A stretch of DNA of 64,000 nucleotides from Streptomyces sp. Y2F8-2 (GCF_014905555.1 NZ_BNGS01000008.1:186001-250000), one strand, 5' to 3'; positions 24,520 to 33,825 are shown, counted from the first letter of the stretch. Numbers and translations are program-made. Notes: generated from the letters alone by a model not told the origin.

Positions 24520-25602
24520 TCAGCGCTCGACCTCGCCCCGGATGAACTTCTCGACGTTCTCGCGGGCCTCGTCGTCGAAGTACTGGACCGGAGGGGACTT
24601 CATGAAGTACGAGGACGCGGACAGCACGGGACCGCCGATGCCGCGGTCCTTGGCAATCTTCGCGGCGCGCAGGGCGTCGATGATGACACCCGCGGAGTTC
24701 GGGGAGTCCCAGACCTCGAGCTTGTACTCCAGGTTCAGCGGGACGTCGCCGAAGGCACGGCCCTCGAGGCGGACGTAGGCCCACTTGCGGTCGTCGAGCC
24801 AGGCCACGTAGTCGGACGGGCCGATGTGGACGTTCTTCTCGCCGAGGTCCCGGTCGGGGATCTGGGAGGTGACGGCCTGCGTCTTGGAGATCTTCTTGGA
24901 CTCCAGGCGGTCGCGCTCCAGCATGTTCTTGAAGTCCATGTTGCCGCCGACGTTCAGCTGCATCGTGCGGTCCAGGATCACGCCCCGGTCCTCGAACAAC
25001 TTCGCCATGACGCGGTGCGTGATGGTCGCACCGACCTGCGACTTGATGTCGTCACCGACGATCGGCACGCCGGCCTCGGTGAACTTGTCGGCCCACTCCT
25101 TGGTGCCGGCGATGAAGACCGGAAGGGCGTTGACGAAGGCGACCTTGGCGTCGATGGCGCACTGGGCGTAGAACTTCGCCGCGTCCTCGGAGCCGACGGG
25201 CAGGTAGCAGACGAGGACGTCGACCTGCTTGTCCTTGAGGACCCGGACGACGTCGACCGGCTCCTCGGCGGACTCCTCGATGGTGGCGCGGTAGTACTTG
25301 CCGAGACCGTCGAGGGTGTGGCCGCGCTGGACCGTCACGCCGGTGGACGGGACGTCGCAGATCTTGATGGTGTTGTTCTCCGAGGCGCCGATGGCGTCCG
25401 CGAGGTCGAGGCCGACCTTCTTGGCGTCCACGTCGAACGCGGCGACGAACTCGACGTCACGCACGTGGTAGTCGCCGAACTGGACGTGCATCAGACCCGG
25501 GACCTTGGACGCCGGGTCGGCGTCCTTGTAGTACTCGACTCCCTGCACCAGCGATGCGGCGCAGTTGCCCACGCCGACGATGGCTACGCGAACCGAACCC
25601 AT
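24520..25602 (-). CDS. ino1: Inositol-3-phosphate (myo-inositol-1-phosphate) synthase
   Basis: This NAD-dependent enzyme converts glucose-6-phosphate to inositol-3-phosphate, the first step to inositol, phosphatidylinositol lipids and mycothiol. It has 360 residues. The NAD-binding loop is V-A-I-V-G-V-G-N-C-A-A-S near the N terminus. Conserved Ino1 segments include G-D-D-I-K-S-Q-V-G-A-T and L-N-V-G-G-N-M-D-F. Length fits the short actinobacterial class. It lies 43 bp downstream of a PadR regulator, probably in one transcript. Confidence 0.93.
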   Translation of the reverse strand: MGSVRVAIVGVGNCAASLVQGVEYYKDADPASKVPGLMHVQFGDYHVRDVEFVAAFDVDAKKVGLDLADAIGASENNTIKICDVPSTGVTVQRGHTLDGLGKYYRATIEESAEEPVDVVRVLKDKQVDVLVCYLPVGSEDAAKFYAQCAIDAKVAFVNALPVFIAGTKEWADKFTEAGVPIVGDDIKSQVGATITHRVMAKLFEDRGVILDRTMQLNVGGNMDFKNMLERDRLESKKISKTQAVTSQIPDRDLGEKNVHIGPSDYVAWLDDRKWAYVRLEGRAFGDVPLNLEYKLEVWDSPNSAGVIIDALRAAKIAKDRGIGGPVLSASSYFMKSPPVQYFDDEARENVEKFIRGEVER

Positions 25603-25645
25603 TCCGGTTGCTCCCTGTGTGTACGTGTGAGGCCCCGACCGGGCC

Positions 25646-26326
25646 TCACGTGGTGGTGTCGTCGGACGGATCCGGCCGGGTGCTGTCCCGGTGCCGGGGC
25701 AGGCCGCCCGTCGCTCCAGATGTGCTGTCAGGAGCGGAGCCGTCGGCAGTGGGACCCCTGAGGTCCCGTCCGGCCCGCTCGCTCTCGATGAGCTCGTTCA
25801 GCCAGCGCACTTCGCGCTCCACGGACTCCATCCCGTGGCGCTGGAGCTCGAGGGTGTAGTCGTCGAGGCGCTCCCGGGTGCGCGCCAGGGAGGCACGCAT
25901 CTTCTCCAGGCGCTCCTCCAGTCGGCTGCGGCGGCCCTCCAGGACGCGCATGCGCACGTCACGGGACGTCTGTCCGAAGAAGGCGAAACGAGCGGCGAAG
26001 TGCTCGTCCTCGTAGACGTCGGGTCCCGTCTGGGAGAGCAGCTCCTCGAAGTGCTCCTTGCCTTCGGATGTCAGCCGGTAGACGATCTTGGCGCGCCGCC
26101 CGGCGAGCGGAACGGCGCCGGCGTCGTCGGAGGCGCTCCCCGACTCCTCGATCAACCAGCCGTTGGCGACCAGCGTCTTGAGGCAGGGGTAGAGCGTCCC
26201 GTAGCTGAACGCGCGGAATACACCCAGTGACGTATTGAGCCGTTTGCGCAGCTCGTAGCCGTGCATCGGGGACTCGCGAAGCAGGCCGAGGACGGCGAAC
26301 TCGAGGATCCCGGAACGCCGGCTCAT
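25646..26326 (-). CDS. PadR family transcriptional regulator
   Basis: This 226-residue repressor-type protein has an N-terminal winged helix (about residues 5-85: I-L-E-F-A-V-L-G-L-L-R-E-S-P-M-H-G-Y-E-L, the PadR hallmark). A C-terminal coiled-coil dimerisation part spans about 110-185, and the end is Ser/Asp/Thr-rich. ATG is at 26324-26326. A 10-bp inverted repeat 51-73 bp upstream is the likely operator. Since ino1 follows closely, the regulator probably controls its own operon and hence inositol supply. Confidence 0.9.
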   Translation of the reverse strand: MSRRSGILEFAVLGLLRESPMHGYELRKRLNTSLGVFRAFSYGTLYPCLKTLVANGWLIEESGSASDDAGAVPLAGRRAKIVYRLTSEGKEHFEELLSQTGPDVYEDEHFAARFAFFGQTSRDVRMRVLEGRRSRLEERLEKMRASLARTRERLDDYTLELQRHGMESVEREVRWLNELIESERAGRDLRGPTADGSAPDSTSGATGGLPRHRDSTRPDPSDDTTT

Positions 26327-26376
26327 GTGCGCCTCCCTCCTGTCGCTGACTCGTCCGCACGGTCCTTATGTCGCGC

Positions 26377-26399
26377 TGATGTATCGACTCGATACATCA
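26377..26399. promoter_or_regulatory. Inverted repeat, likely PadR operator
   Basis: Arms TGATGTATCG (26377-26386) and CGATACATCA (26390-26399) are separated by 3 bp. The repeat is AT-richer than its surroundings and lies 51-73 bp upstream of padR. It resembles the ATGT-N-ACAT style of PadR operators. Confidence 0.7.
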
Positions 26400-26701
26400 C
26401 GACGATAGAACGCCTCTCCGAGCGCGACAAGAGGGGGCACGGTGAACGGGGTCACATCACCGATTCGTAGGACGCAAGTTGCCTGTTTTGGGGTGAAGTT
26501 CGGACCTCGGTCGGTTTTGGCGGTGCGTAGTCTGTGCGGCATGCAGACCACCGGGAACCGAGTGACCTATGGGGGACGTCCTCGTCCTCGGTGCAGTACG
26601 GGTGAATGCCGAAACGACCGCATCCGTACTTCGGGGGGACCGGAAACCAGCCGCCGTTTCCAGGCGCGCAAAGGTGCGCCTGCCCGAGGAGTAATCGTTC
26701 G
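26400..26701. other. Leader region of the PBP gene
   Basis: This spacer follows the PadR operator and holds no gene I can support. A short hairpin (AGGCGCGC / GTGCGCCT around 26663-26682) lies just upstream of the GAGGAG ribosome-binding site of the PBP gene. A sigma-E-like pair (AAC at 26445-26447, TCGTA at 26465-26469) is suggestive only. Confidence 0.4.
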
Positions 26702-29353
26702 ATGAGCGAGCACCGTCGCAAACCGCCGCAGCCGCAGGGAGGCGGACGTGCCGCGGCCCGACGCGGCCAGTCGGCGTCCCCCGGCCGCCGCGCGGCACCG
26801 CGAGGCGCCACCGGGTCTCCGTCCGCCCCCTATGGAGCGGGAGGTGAGGAGCGCCCGTACGGCGGCCGAGCCGAGGCCCGGCGGGCGGCCCAGAGAAACG
26901 CGGGCGGTAGGCGCAGAGCGGCCGACGGCCCGGGCCGAGGCAGGGGCGCGGCTGCGGCCAAGAAGCGCTTCATCGACTACCCGCGCGCCGGCAAGTACGG
27001 CGCTGCACGCTGGCTTCCCTCGTGGAAACTGGTCACCGGGCTGTTCATCGGTTTCATAGGGAGCCTGGTGGCGGTGGCGGGCGTCGGATACGCGATGGTG
27101 AGCGTGCCCGACGTCGCCAAGACCGCGCAGTCCCAGAACAACGTCTACTACTGGGCCGACGGCAGCCAGATGGTCGCCACGGGTGGCGAGACCAACCGGC
27201 AGATCGTCAACCTCTCGCAGATTCCCGCGGCGATGCGGTGGGCGGTCATCTCCCAGGAGAACAAGACCTTCTACACCGACAGCGGCGTCGACCCGAAGGG
27301 CATCGCCCGGGCCGTCTTCAACATGGCCACGGGCGGTCAGACCCAGGGTGGCTCCACCATCACCCAGCAGTACGTGAAGAACGCGAGGCTGGACGACCAG
27401 TCACAGACGATCTCCAGGAAGTTCAAGGAGATCTTCATCGCGATCAAGGTGGGGGCCACCGTCAAGAAGGACGACATCCTGGCCGGCTACCTGAACTCCG
27501 CGTACTACGGGCGGAACGCCTACGGGATCGAGGCCGCCGCGCACGCGTACTTCAACAAGTCCGCCCTCGATCTGGACCCCGGCGAGTGCGCATTCCTGGC
27601 GGCGATGCTCAAGGGCGCCACGTACTACGACCCGGCAGGCGCCACGTCCATCGACCCGAAGAACGCCACCCCCCAGGCAAACCAGAAGCGTGCCACCCTG
27701 CAGATGCAGGACACCCTCAACAAGATGGTCCAGTACGGGCATCTGAGCGCCGCGGAGCGCGCCAAGTACACGACGCTTCCGCAGGTCCAGAACCCGCGGT
27801 CGAACACCCGGCTGAGCGGCCAGATCGGTTATCTCGTCGACCTGGCCAACAGCTACCTGGTCACCCACAGCAGCACGACCCACATCACCCAGGACAAGCT
27901 GCAGCAGGGCGGGTATCAGATCCACACGACCTTCGAGAAGAAGAAGGTCGACGAGCTCGAGGCTGCGGTCAAGAACGTCCAGAAGGCCAACATCAAACCC
28001 AACCTGCGCCCGAACACGGATAAATTCGTCCAGTTCGGCGGGGCTTCTGTGGATCCGGGCACCGGTGCCATCAAGGCGATCTACGGTGGTGAGGACGCGA
28101 CCAAGCACTTCACCAACAACGCCGACGCGACCGGTGCCCAGGTGGGGTCGACGTTCAAGCCGTTCGTGCTGGCGGCGGCGATGAAGTGGGGTGTCCGCAA
28201 CCCCGACCTCGGACCCGAGCAGGCCCAGGACGAGCGCACCGTCGTCTCACCGAAGAGTATTTACAGCGGTAAGAACAAGCTGAAGATCAAGGAGTACAAC
28301 AGGAACGTCTGGAAGAACGAGAAGGGCCAGGAGTGGCTGCAGACGAACGACGGCGACGAGTCGGTGGGCGACCCGCCGGACTACAAGATCGACCTGCGTG
28401 AGGCGATGCAGTTCTCGGTGAACACCGCCTATGTGCAGCTGGGCATGGACGTCGGCCTCGACAAGGTGAAGCAGACCGCCCTGGACGCCGGCATCCTGGA
28501 GGGCAGCCTCGCCAGCTCGAACTATCCCTCGTTCTCCATCGGCACTTCCTCCCCGAGCGCGATCCGCATGGCCGGTGCCTACGCCACCTTCGCGGCCAGC
28601 GGGAAGCAGAACGATCCCTACTCGGTCGAATTCGTCAAGAGCAAGGACGGGCCGGTCTTCGAACACCGCAAGCAGGCCAAGGACGCGTTCACCGCGAAGG
28701 TCGCCGACAACGTCACGGACGTCCTGAAGACCGTGGTCGACAAGGGCACCGGTACCGCGGCGAAGCTGACGGGGCGCGACGTGGCGGGCAAGACCGGTAC
28801 GACGGACGGCAACAAGTCCGCCTGGTTCGTCGGGTACACGCCGCAGCTGTCCACCGCGATCAGCATGTTCCGCATGGACGACAACGAGTCCAACAAGAAC
28901 CGCACATTCCTGGAGATGTACGGAACAGGTGGCCAGAAGGAGATCCACGGTGCCTCGTTCCCGGCCGAGATCTGGCACGACTACATGGAACAGGCGCTCA
29001 AGGGTCAGCCCGCGAAGTCGTTCCCCACGCCGGAGCCCATCGGCACGGTCGTCAACGACACCCCCAGCCCGAGCGTGACCCCCACGCCCACCCAGAGCGT
29101 CACCCGGAGCCCGTCGCCGAGCGCGTCACCGAGCCCGTCGCGGATCTCGCCCTCGCCTTCGCCGAGCGACACCTGCGGCTTCTGGGGCAACAGCCCCTGC
29201 AACGGAGGGGGCAACGGGAGCGGCGGAACCGGCCCCGGCGGCACCGACGCGGGCGGCACGGGCGGAGTGACCTCTTCGCCGACGGAGTCAACCGGCAGCG
29301 GGAACACCCGGGGCAACGGCAATGGAGGGATCTTCGCGGGGCCGAACGGGTAG
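26702..29353 (+). CDS. Class A penicillin-binding protein (bifunctional transglycosylase/transpeptidase)
   Basis: This enzyme polymerises and cross-links peptidoglycan. It has 883 residues. A basic, Gly/Ala/Arg-rich cytoplasmic tail (1-105) precedes a membrane helix at about 109-132. The GT51 transglycosylase domain follows (S-Q-E-N-K-T-F-Y-T-D, G-G-S-T-I-T-Q-Q). The transpeptidase domain has S-T-F-K near residue 483, S-V-N near 572 and K-T-G-T-T near 697. The C terminus is Pro/Ser/Thr-rich, then Gly-rich. ATG at 26702 follows GAGGAG; the frame is open further upstream without support. Confidence 0.95.
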   Translation: MSEHRRKPPQPQGGGRAAARRGQSASPGRRAAPRGATGSPSAPYGAGGEERPYGGRAEARRAAQRNAGGRRRAADGPGRGRGAAAAKKRFIDYPRAGKYGAARWLPSWKLVTGLFIGFIGSLVAVAGVGYAMVSVPDVAKTAQSQNNVYYWADGSQMVATGGETNRQIVNLSQIPAAMRWAVISQENKTFYTDSGVDPKGIARAVFNMATGGQTQGGSTITQQYVKNARLDDQSQTISRKFKEIFIAIKVGATVKKDDILAGYLNSAYYGRNAYGIEAAAHAYFNKSALDLDPGECAFLAAMLKGATYYDPAGATSIDPKNATPQANQKRATLQMQDTLNKMVQYGHLSAAERAKYTTLPQVQNPRSNTRLSGQIGYLVDLANSYLVTHSSTTHITQDKLQQGGYQIHTTFEKKKVDELEAAVKNVQKANIKPNLRPNTDKFVQFGGASVDPGTGAIKAIYGGEDATKHFTNNADATGAQVGSTFKPFVLAAAMKWGVRNPDLGPEQAQDERTVVSPKSIYSGKNKLKIKEYNRNVWKNEKGQEWLQTNDGDESVGDPPDYKIDLREAMQFSVNTAYVQLGMDVGLDKVKQTALDAGILEGSLASSNYPSFSIGTSSPSAIRMAGAYATFAASGKQNDPYSVEFVKSKDGPVFEHRKQAKDAFTAKVADNVTDVLKTVVDKGTGTAAKLTGRDVAGKTGTTDGNKSAWFVGYTPQLSTAISMFRMDDNESNKNRTFLEMYGTGGQKEIHGASFPAEIWHDYMEQALKGQPAKSFPTPEPIGTVVNDTPSPSVTPTPTQSVTRSPSPSASPSPSRISPSPSPSDTCGFWGNSPCNGGGNGSGGTGPGGTDAGGTGGVTSSPTESTGSGNTRGNGNGGIFAGPNG

Positions 29354-29367
29354 GCGTCACCGAGCGT

Positions 29368-29381
29368 GTTTCACGTGAAAC
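29368..29381. promoter_or_regulatory. parS: parS site (perfect)
   Basis: Exact GTTTCACGTGAAAC, first of a close pair, 14 bp after the PBP stop codon. Confidence 0.97.
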
Positions 29382-29386
29382 ACTCC

Positions 29387-29400
29387 GTTTCACGTGAAAC
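29387..29400. promoter_or_regulatory. parS: parS site (perfect)
   Basis: Exact GTTTCACGTGAAAC, second of the pair. Centre-to-centre distance is 19 bp, about two helical turns. Confidence 0.97.
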
Positions 29401-29410
29401 ATCGCCCAAA

Positions 29411-29445
29411 GAGGGCCGTCACACCGACCAGGTGTGGCGGCCCTC
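29411..29445 (+). terminator. Terminator after the PBP gene
   Basis: A 15-bp stem (29411-29425 with 29431-29445, 5-nt loop) has one position that pairs as G-U in RNA. It lies just after the parS pair and before the next gene. Confidence 0.8.
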
Positions 29446-29481
29446 GGCGTTTTCCTGGCCGGATGCGGCAGGATGAGCCTC

Positions 29482-30990
29482 ATGCCCAGTGCAGAGACGA
29501 CGCGCGTGAGCGTGCCCCAGCCGGATGTGGTGCGGCCGACCAGGGAAGACGAGGTCGCCGCGGCCGGCAGCGAGCTGATCGGCGGGCCCGTCGGACGACG
29601 CTCCCTGCTCGGGACGTCCTGGTGGACGCCCGTGCGGATCGTGGCGCTCGTCGCGATCGGCATGTTCGCCCTCGGCATGGTCCAGAAGCTGCCCTGCTAC
29701 GACAGCGGCTGGTTCTTCGGCGCCAGCTCGCAGTACACGCACGCCTGCTACTCGGACATCCCGCACCTCTACCAGGGGCGCGGTTTCGCCGACGGGCTCG
29801 TGCCTTACTTCGACAAGCTCCCGGGCGACATGGACTACCTCGAGTACCCGGTGCTCACCGGTGTGTTCATGGAGGTCGCCTCCTGGATGACTCCGAGCGG
29901 CGGCGGCATCCAGGCCCGCGAGCAGACCTACTGGATGGTCAACGCCGGAATGCTCATGGCGTGCGCGGCGGTCATCGCCGTGTGCACCGCCCGCATCCAC
30001 CGCAGGCGCCCCTGGGACGGCCTTCTCGTCGCCCTCGCGCCCGCCTTCGCGTTGACCGCGACCATCAACTGGGACCTGCTCGCCGTGGCCCTGCTGGCCG
30101 CCGCGATGTTGATGTGGTCACGTGGCCGGGCCCTTGCCTTCGGCGTTCTCGTGGGGCTCGCCACGGCCGCCAAGTTCTACCCGTTCCTGGTGCTCGGACC
30201 GCTCCTCGTGCTGTGCTGGCGGGCGGGCAGGTGGCGGGAGTACGGGACCGCCGTCCTGGGCGCCGTGGGCGCGTGGCTCGTGGTCAACCTGCCGGTGATG
30301 TGGCTCGCCCCGGAGGGCTGGTCCAAGTTCTACCGCTTCAGCCGGGAGCGGGGGGTGGACTTCGGGTCCGTCTTCCTGTTCGTCTCGCGCTGGTTCAACA
30401 TCGACATCACCGCGGACACCGCCAACACCTACGCGATGATCATGATGGTGCTCGCCTGCGTCGGCATCACCGCGATGACGCTGACCGCTCCGCGCCGCCC
30501 GCGCTTCGCCCAGCTCGTCTTCCTGATCGTCGCCGCGTTCATCCTCACCAACAAGGTCTACTCGCCGCAGTACGTGCTGTGGCTGGTCCCCCTCGCCGCA
30601 CTCGCCCGGCCGCGCTGGCGGGACTTCCTGATCTGGCAGGCCTGCGAGGTCGCTTACTTCCTGGGAATCTGGCTCTACCTCGCGTACACGACCAGCGGAG
30701 ACGCCCACAAGGGCCTGCCGACGGACGGGTACCAGCTCGCCATCGCCGTCCACCTGCTGGGGACGCTCTACCTGTGCGCCGTCGTCGTACGCGACATCTT
30801 CCTGCCGGAACGGGACACGGTGCGCCGGGCCGGCGACGACGATCCGTCCGGCGGCGTACTGGACGGTGCGCCGGACGTCTTCGCGCTCGGAGCCGCCGCT
30901 CATCCTCCGCGGCACGCCGCGCATTTCGAGGGGCCGCAGGTGGACTGGGGCAGCCGCGGCGGGCAACCGGCTGACGACGGTTCGCGCTGA
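29482..30990 (+). CDS. Glycosyltransferase 87 family membrane protein
   Basis: This multi-helix protein (502 residues, about 10 membrane segments) resembles GT87/DUF2029 polyprenyl-phosphate-dependent mannosyltransferases of actinobacteria, which work on lipoglycans outside the membrane. An acidic region after the first helix (D-Y-L-E-Y-P-V-L-T-G) is typical of this class. I chose ATG at 29482 because AGGAT lies about 8 nt upstream; ATG at 29473 is possible. The long upstream frame overlaps a terminator and is not coding. The substrate is unknown. Confidence 0.8.
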   Translation: MPSAETTRVSVPQPDVVRPTREDEVAAAGSELIGGPVGRRSLLGTSWWTPVRIVALVAIGMFALGMVQKLPCYDSGWFFGASSQYTHACYSDIPHLYQGRGFADGLVPYFDKLPGDMDYLEYPVLTGVFMEVASWMTPSGGGIQAREQTYWMVNAGMLMACAAVIAVCTARIHRRRPWDGLLVALAPAFALTATINWDLLAVALLAAAMLMWSRGRALAFGVLVGLATAAKFYPFLVLGPLLVLCWRAGRWREYGTAVLGAVGAWLVVNLPVMWLAPEGWSKFYRFSRERGVDFGSVFLFVSRWFNIDITADTANTYAMIMMVLACVGITAMTLTAPRRPRFAQLVFLIVAAFILTNKVYSPQYVLWLVPLAALARPRWRDFLIWQACEVAYFLGIWLYLAYTTSGDAHKGLPTDGYQLAIAVHLLGTLYLCAVVVRDIFLPERDTVRRAGDDDPSGGVLDGAPDVFALGAAAHPPRHAAHFEGPQVDWGSRGGQPADDGSR

Positions 30991-31017
30991 TCGAACCGGC
31001 GCCAGGCCGTCGCGGAC

Positions 31018-31048
31018 AAGGCCGTACACGAGCTACGTGTACGGCCTT
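31018..31048. terminator. Bidirectional terminator between convergent genes
   Basis: A perfect 13-bp stem (31018-31030 with 31036-31048, 5-nt loop) lies between the GT87 gene and the convergent alanine-racemase-like gene. There is no parS here. Confidence 0.85.
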
Positions 31049-31070
31049 CGTCGTGCTTCCGGGTCTGTCG

Positions 31071-32102
31071 TCAGCGGTCGACGAGCCGGTCGAACTGCGT
31101 GGTCGTGTGCCGCAGATGGGCCACCAGCTCATCGCCCACCTTCGGCTCCGTGGCGTCCGCCGGGATGAACAGGATCGAGACCTGCATGTGCGGCGGCTCG
31201 GCGAACCAGCGCTGCTTGCCCGCCCAGACGAACGGCGACAGGTTACGGTTCACCGTCGCGAGGCCTGCCCGGGCCACTCCCTTGGCGCGTGGCATCACGC
31301 CGTGCATGGCCTTGGGGGCCTCCAGGCCCACCCCGTGCGACGTCCCGCCCGCCACGACGACCAGGAAGCCGTCGGAGGCAGCCTTCTGCTGCCGGTAGCC
31401 GAAGCGGTCGCCCTTGGCCACACGCGTCACGTCCAGGACCGCCCCGCGGTACTCGGTGGCCTCGTGGTCCCCGAGCCACAGCCGGGTGCCGATGCGGGCC
31501 CGGAAGCGGGTCTGCGGGAACTGCTGCTGCAGCCGGGCCAGCTCATCGGCCTTGAGGTGGCTCACGAACATCGTGTGCAGCGGCAGCCGGGCCGCGCGCA
31601 GCTGGTCCATCCAGCCGATGACCTCCTCCACGGCGTCGGAGCCGTCGGTACGGTCCAGCGGCAGGTGGATGGCGAAGCCTTCCAGGCGCACGTTCTCTAT
31701 GGCCGCGTGCAGTTGCGGCAGTTCCTGCTCGCTGACTCCGTGGCGCTTCATCGAGGACATCACCTCGATGACCACCCGGGCGCCCACGAGCCCGTACACG
31801 CCGTCCACGGACGACACCGAGCGGATGACGCGGTCCGGCAGCGGCACGGGCTCCTCGCCCCGCCGGAACGGCGTCAGCACCAGCAGGTCTCCGCCGAACC
31901 AGTCCTTGATCCGGGCCGCCTCGTACGTCGTGCCCACGGCGAGCATGTCCGCGCCCAGGCGGGTGGCCTCCTCCGCCAGCCGCTCGTGGCCGAACCCGTA
32001 GCCGTTGCCCTTGCAGACGGGGACGAGCCCCGGGAACTGCTCCTGCACGTGCTTGTGGTGTGCCCGCCAGCGCGCGGTGTCGACGTAGAGCGTGAGCGCC
32101 AT
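31071..32102 (-). CDS. Alanine racemase-like PLP enzyme
   Basis: This 343-residue protein has the alanine racemase N-terminal TIM-barrel fold. The PLP lysine motif is seen as V-C-K-G-N-G-Y-G-F-G near residue 30, comparable to V-K-A-N-A-Y-G-H-G. Downstream landmarks include M-S-S-M-K-R-H-G and I-G-T-R-L-W-L-G. The C-terminal beta domain is shorter than in true Alr. It is 124 bp downstream of femX on the same strand, which suggests a cell-wall role, but whether it racemises alanine is not shown by sequence. Confidence 0.8.
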   Translation of the reverse strand: MALTLYVDTARWRAHHKHVQEQFPGLVPVCKGNGYGFGHERLAEEATRLGADMLAVGTTYEAARIKDWFGGDLLVLTPFRRGEEPVPLPDRVIRSVSSVDGVYGLVGARVVIEVMSSMKRHGVSEQELPQLHAAIENVRLEGFAIHLPLDRTDGSDAVEEVIGWMDQLRAARLPLHTMFVSHLKADELARLQQQFPQTRFRARIGTRLWLGDHEATEYRGAVLDVTRVAKGDRFGYRQQKAASDGFLVVVAGGTSHGVGLEAPKAMHGVMPRAKGVARAGLATVNRNLSPFVWAGKQRWFAEPPHMQVSILFIPADATEPKVGDELVAHLRHTTTQFDRLVDR

Positions 32103-32225
32103 GGCCGGTCCCGGAACCTTTCTCGTGGCTGCCGTGTGTCAGAGGTCTGCGAGGGAATTGTGACGGATCCGCCGGACCGACGGGCTGGTCGGGCCGCTCG
32201 GGCGGCCCGGCGCGGGGCTCCGGCG

Positions 32226-33344
32226 TCAGCGGCGCGACATGTAGATGTCGAGCGCCTTGTGGAGCAGCTTGTTGAGCGGGAAGTCCCACTCGCCGAGGTA
32301 CTCGGCGGCCTGGCCGCCCGTGCCCACCTTGAACTGGATCAGGCCGAAGAGGTGGTCGGTCTCGTCCAGCGAGTCGGAGATGCCGCGCAGGTCGTAGACG
32401 GTGGCACCGAGCGCGTAGGCGTCGCGCAGCATCCGCCACTGCATCGCGTTCGAAGGCCGCACCTCACGGCCGATGTTGTCGGAGGCTCCGTAGGAGTACC
32501 AGACGTGGCCGCCGACGATCAGCATCGTCGCCGCCGAGAGGTTCACACCGTTGTGCCGCGCGAAGTACAGCCGCATACGGTTGGGGTCCTCGCTGTTGAG
32601 GGCCGTCCACATGCGCTGGAAGTACGACAGCGGGCGGGGCCGGAAGTGGTCGCGCACCGCGGTGATCTCGTACAGGCGCTGCCACTCCTCGAGGTCGTGG
32701 TAGCCGCCCTGGACCACCTCGACACCCGCCTTCTCGGCCTTCTTGATGTTGCGGCGCCACAACTGGTTGAAGTTCTTGTGGACCTCTTCCAGGGACCGGT
32801 TGGCGAGCGGCACCTGGAAGACGTACCGCGGCTGCACGTCGCCGAAGCCGGCGCCGCCGTCCTCGCCCTGCTGCCAGCCCATCCGGCGCAGCTTGTCGGA
32901 GACTTCGAACGCGCGCGGCTCGATGAAGTCGGCCTCCAGGTCACGCAGCCGCTTGACGTCCGGGTCCTGAATGCCCTTCTTGATGGTCTCCGCGTCCCAC
33001 CGGCGGATGATCACCGGCGGGCCCATCTTCACGGAGAAGGCGCCCTGCTGCTTCAGGTGCGCGAGCATCGGCTGGATCCAGTCCTCCAGGTTCGGCGCGA
33101 ACCAGTTGATCACCGGACCCTCGGGCAGATAGGCCAGATAGCGCTTGATCTTGGGCAGCTGCCGGTACAACACCAGACCGACGCCCACCAGTTCACCGCT
33201 CTTGTCGAACCAGCCGAGGTTCTCGGAGCGCCACTCCGCCTTGACGTCTGCCCAGGCCGGAACCTGCATGTGGCTCGCCGCCGGCAGGCTCTGGATGTAT
33301 GCCAGATGCTGCTCGCGACTGATCGTCCTCAGGGTCAGGCTCAT
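32226..33344 (-). CDS. femX: FemX-type peptidyltransferase (peptidoglycan interpeptide glycine)
   Basis: This FemABX family enzyme uses glycyl-tRNA to add glycine to the stem peptide. Streptomyces FemX adds the single interpeptide glycine to LL-diaminopimelate and is also known for its role in vancomycin-resistant wall synthesis. It has 372 residues from ATG at 33342-33344 (S-L-T-L-R-T-I-S). Two GNAT-like halves are separated by the helical segment around E-V-H-K-N-F-N-Q-L-W-R-R-N-I-K-K-A-E-K-A-G, the family signature near residues 190-210. The alanine racemase-like gene follows. Confidence 0.92.
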   Translation of the reverse strand: MSLTLRTISREQHLAYIQSLPAASHMQVPAWADVKAEWRSENLGWFDKSGELVGVGLVLYRQLPKIKRYLAYLPEGPVINWFAPNLEDWIQPMLAHLKQQGAFSVKMGPPVIIRRWDAETIKKGIQDPDVKRLRDLEADFIEPRAFEVSDKLRRMGWQQGEDGGAGFGDVQPRYVFQVPLANRSLEEVHKNFNQLWRRNIKKAEKAGVEVVQGGYHDLEEWQRLYEITAVRDHFRPRPLSYFQRMWTALNSEDPNRMRLYFARHNGVNLSAATMLIVGGHVWYSYGASDNIGREVRPSNAMQWRMLRDAYALGATVYDLRGISDSLDETDHLFGLIQFKVGTGGQAAEYLGEWDFPLNKLLHKALDIYMSRR

Positions 33345-33504
33345 TCGGGGCGCTCCTCGGGCTGGTGTGTCCCCATGGGTACAGGGGCTCCGGCTCTCGC
33401 GCCGAAGCCTACTGCGCCCCGCGAGCGCCCCGACTGGCCCTACGCAACCTGTGCGTCCGGCGGGTCGCCTCACGGCCCCGCCGGGCCGCACCGCGGCCCG
33501 ACGG

Positions 33505-33825
33505 TCAGTGGCCGACGATCCCGCCGAAGAGACCGCCGTGGGCCATGCCCAGGAAGAAGCCGACGGCCGAGGCACCGAGCCCCAGGATCAGGCCGAAGCG
33601 CTCTCGGGTCGTCACGGAGATGTACTGCCCGTAGGCGCCGGTGAAGATCCCCACCAGGCCGGTCCAGGAGCTGATCAGATGCAGGTCCTTGGACACCAGT
33701 GCCGTCACGAAGGCCGTGACACCGAGCACCAGGGTCACCGCGAGCAGGGTGTCCTGGACGGGGTGGGCCTTGCCGTCCGTGGCGAAGAGGGAACCGGTGG
33801 TGTTGGGTCGCAATACCTGTGCCAT
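33505..33825 (-). CDS. Conserved small membrane protein of unknown function
   Basis: This 106-residue protein starts with ATG at 33823-33825 after AGGAGGTG. Three hydrophobic segments are visible: about 27-47 (L-L-A-V-T-L-V-L-G-V-T-A-F-V), 53-73 and 82-103 (G-L-I-L-G-L-G-A-S-A-V-G-F-F-L-G). The final stretch is Gly/His-rich. It is divergent from rpsF, a position that appears conserved in Streptomyces. I recognise no function. Confidence 0.8.
   Translation of the reverse strand: MAQVLRPNTTGSLFATDGKAHPVQDTLLAVTLVLGVTAFVTALVSKDLHLISSWTGLVGIFTGAYGQYISVTTRERFGLILGLGASAVGFFLGMAHGGLFGGIVGH

Noticed and set aside
26445..26469. Sigma-E-like promoter (AAC, then TCGTA after 17 bp) ahead of the PBP gene
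   Set aside because: The -35 lacks the full GGAAC and lies more than 230 bp from the start codon; not strong enough to call.
30118..31029. 303-codon minus-strand frame opposite the GT87 gene
   Set aside because: Antisense shadow with no ribosome-binding site or recognisable domain.
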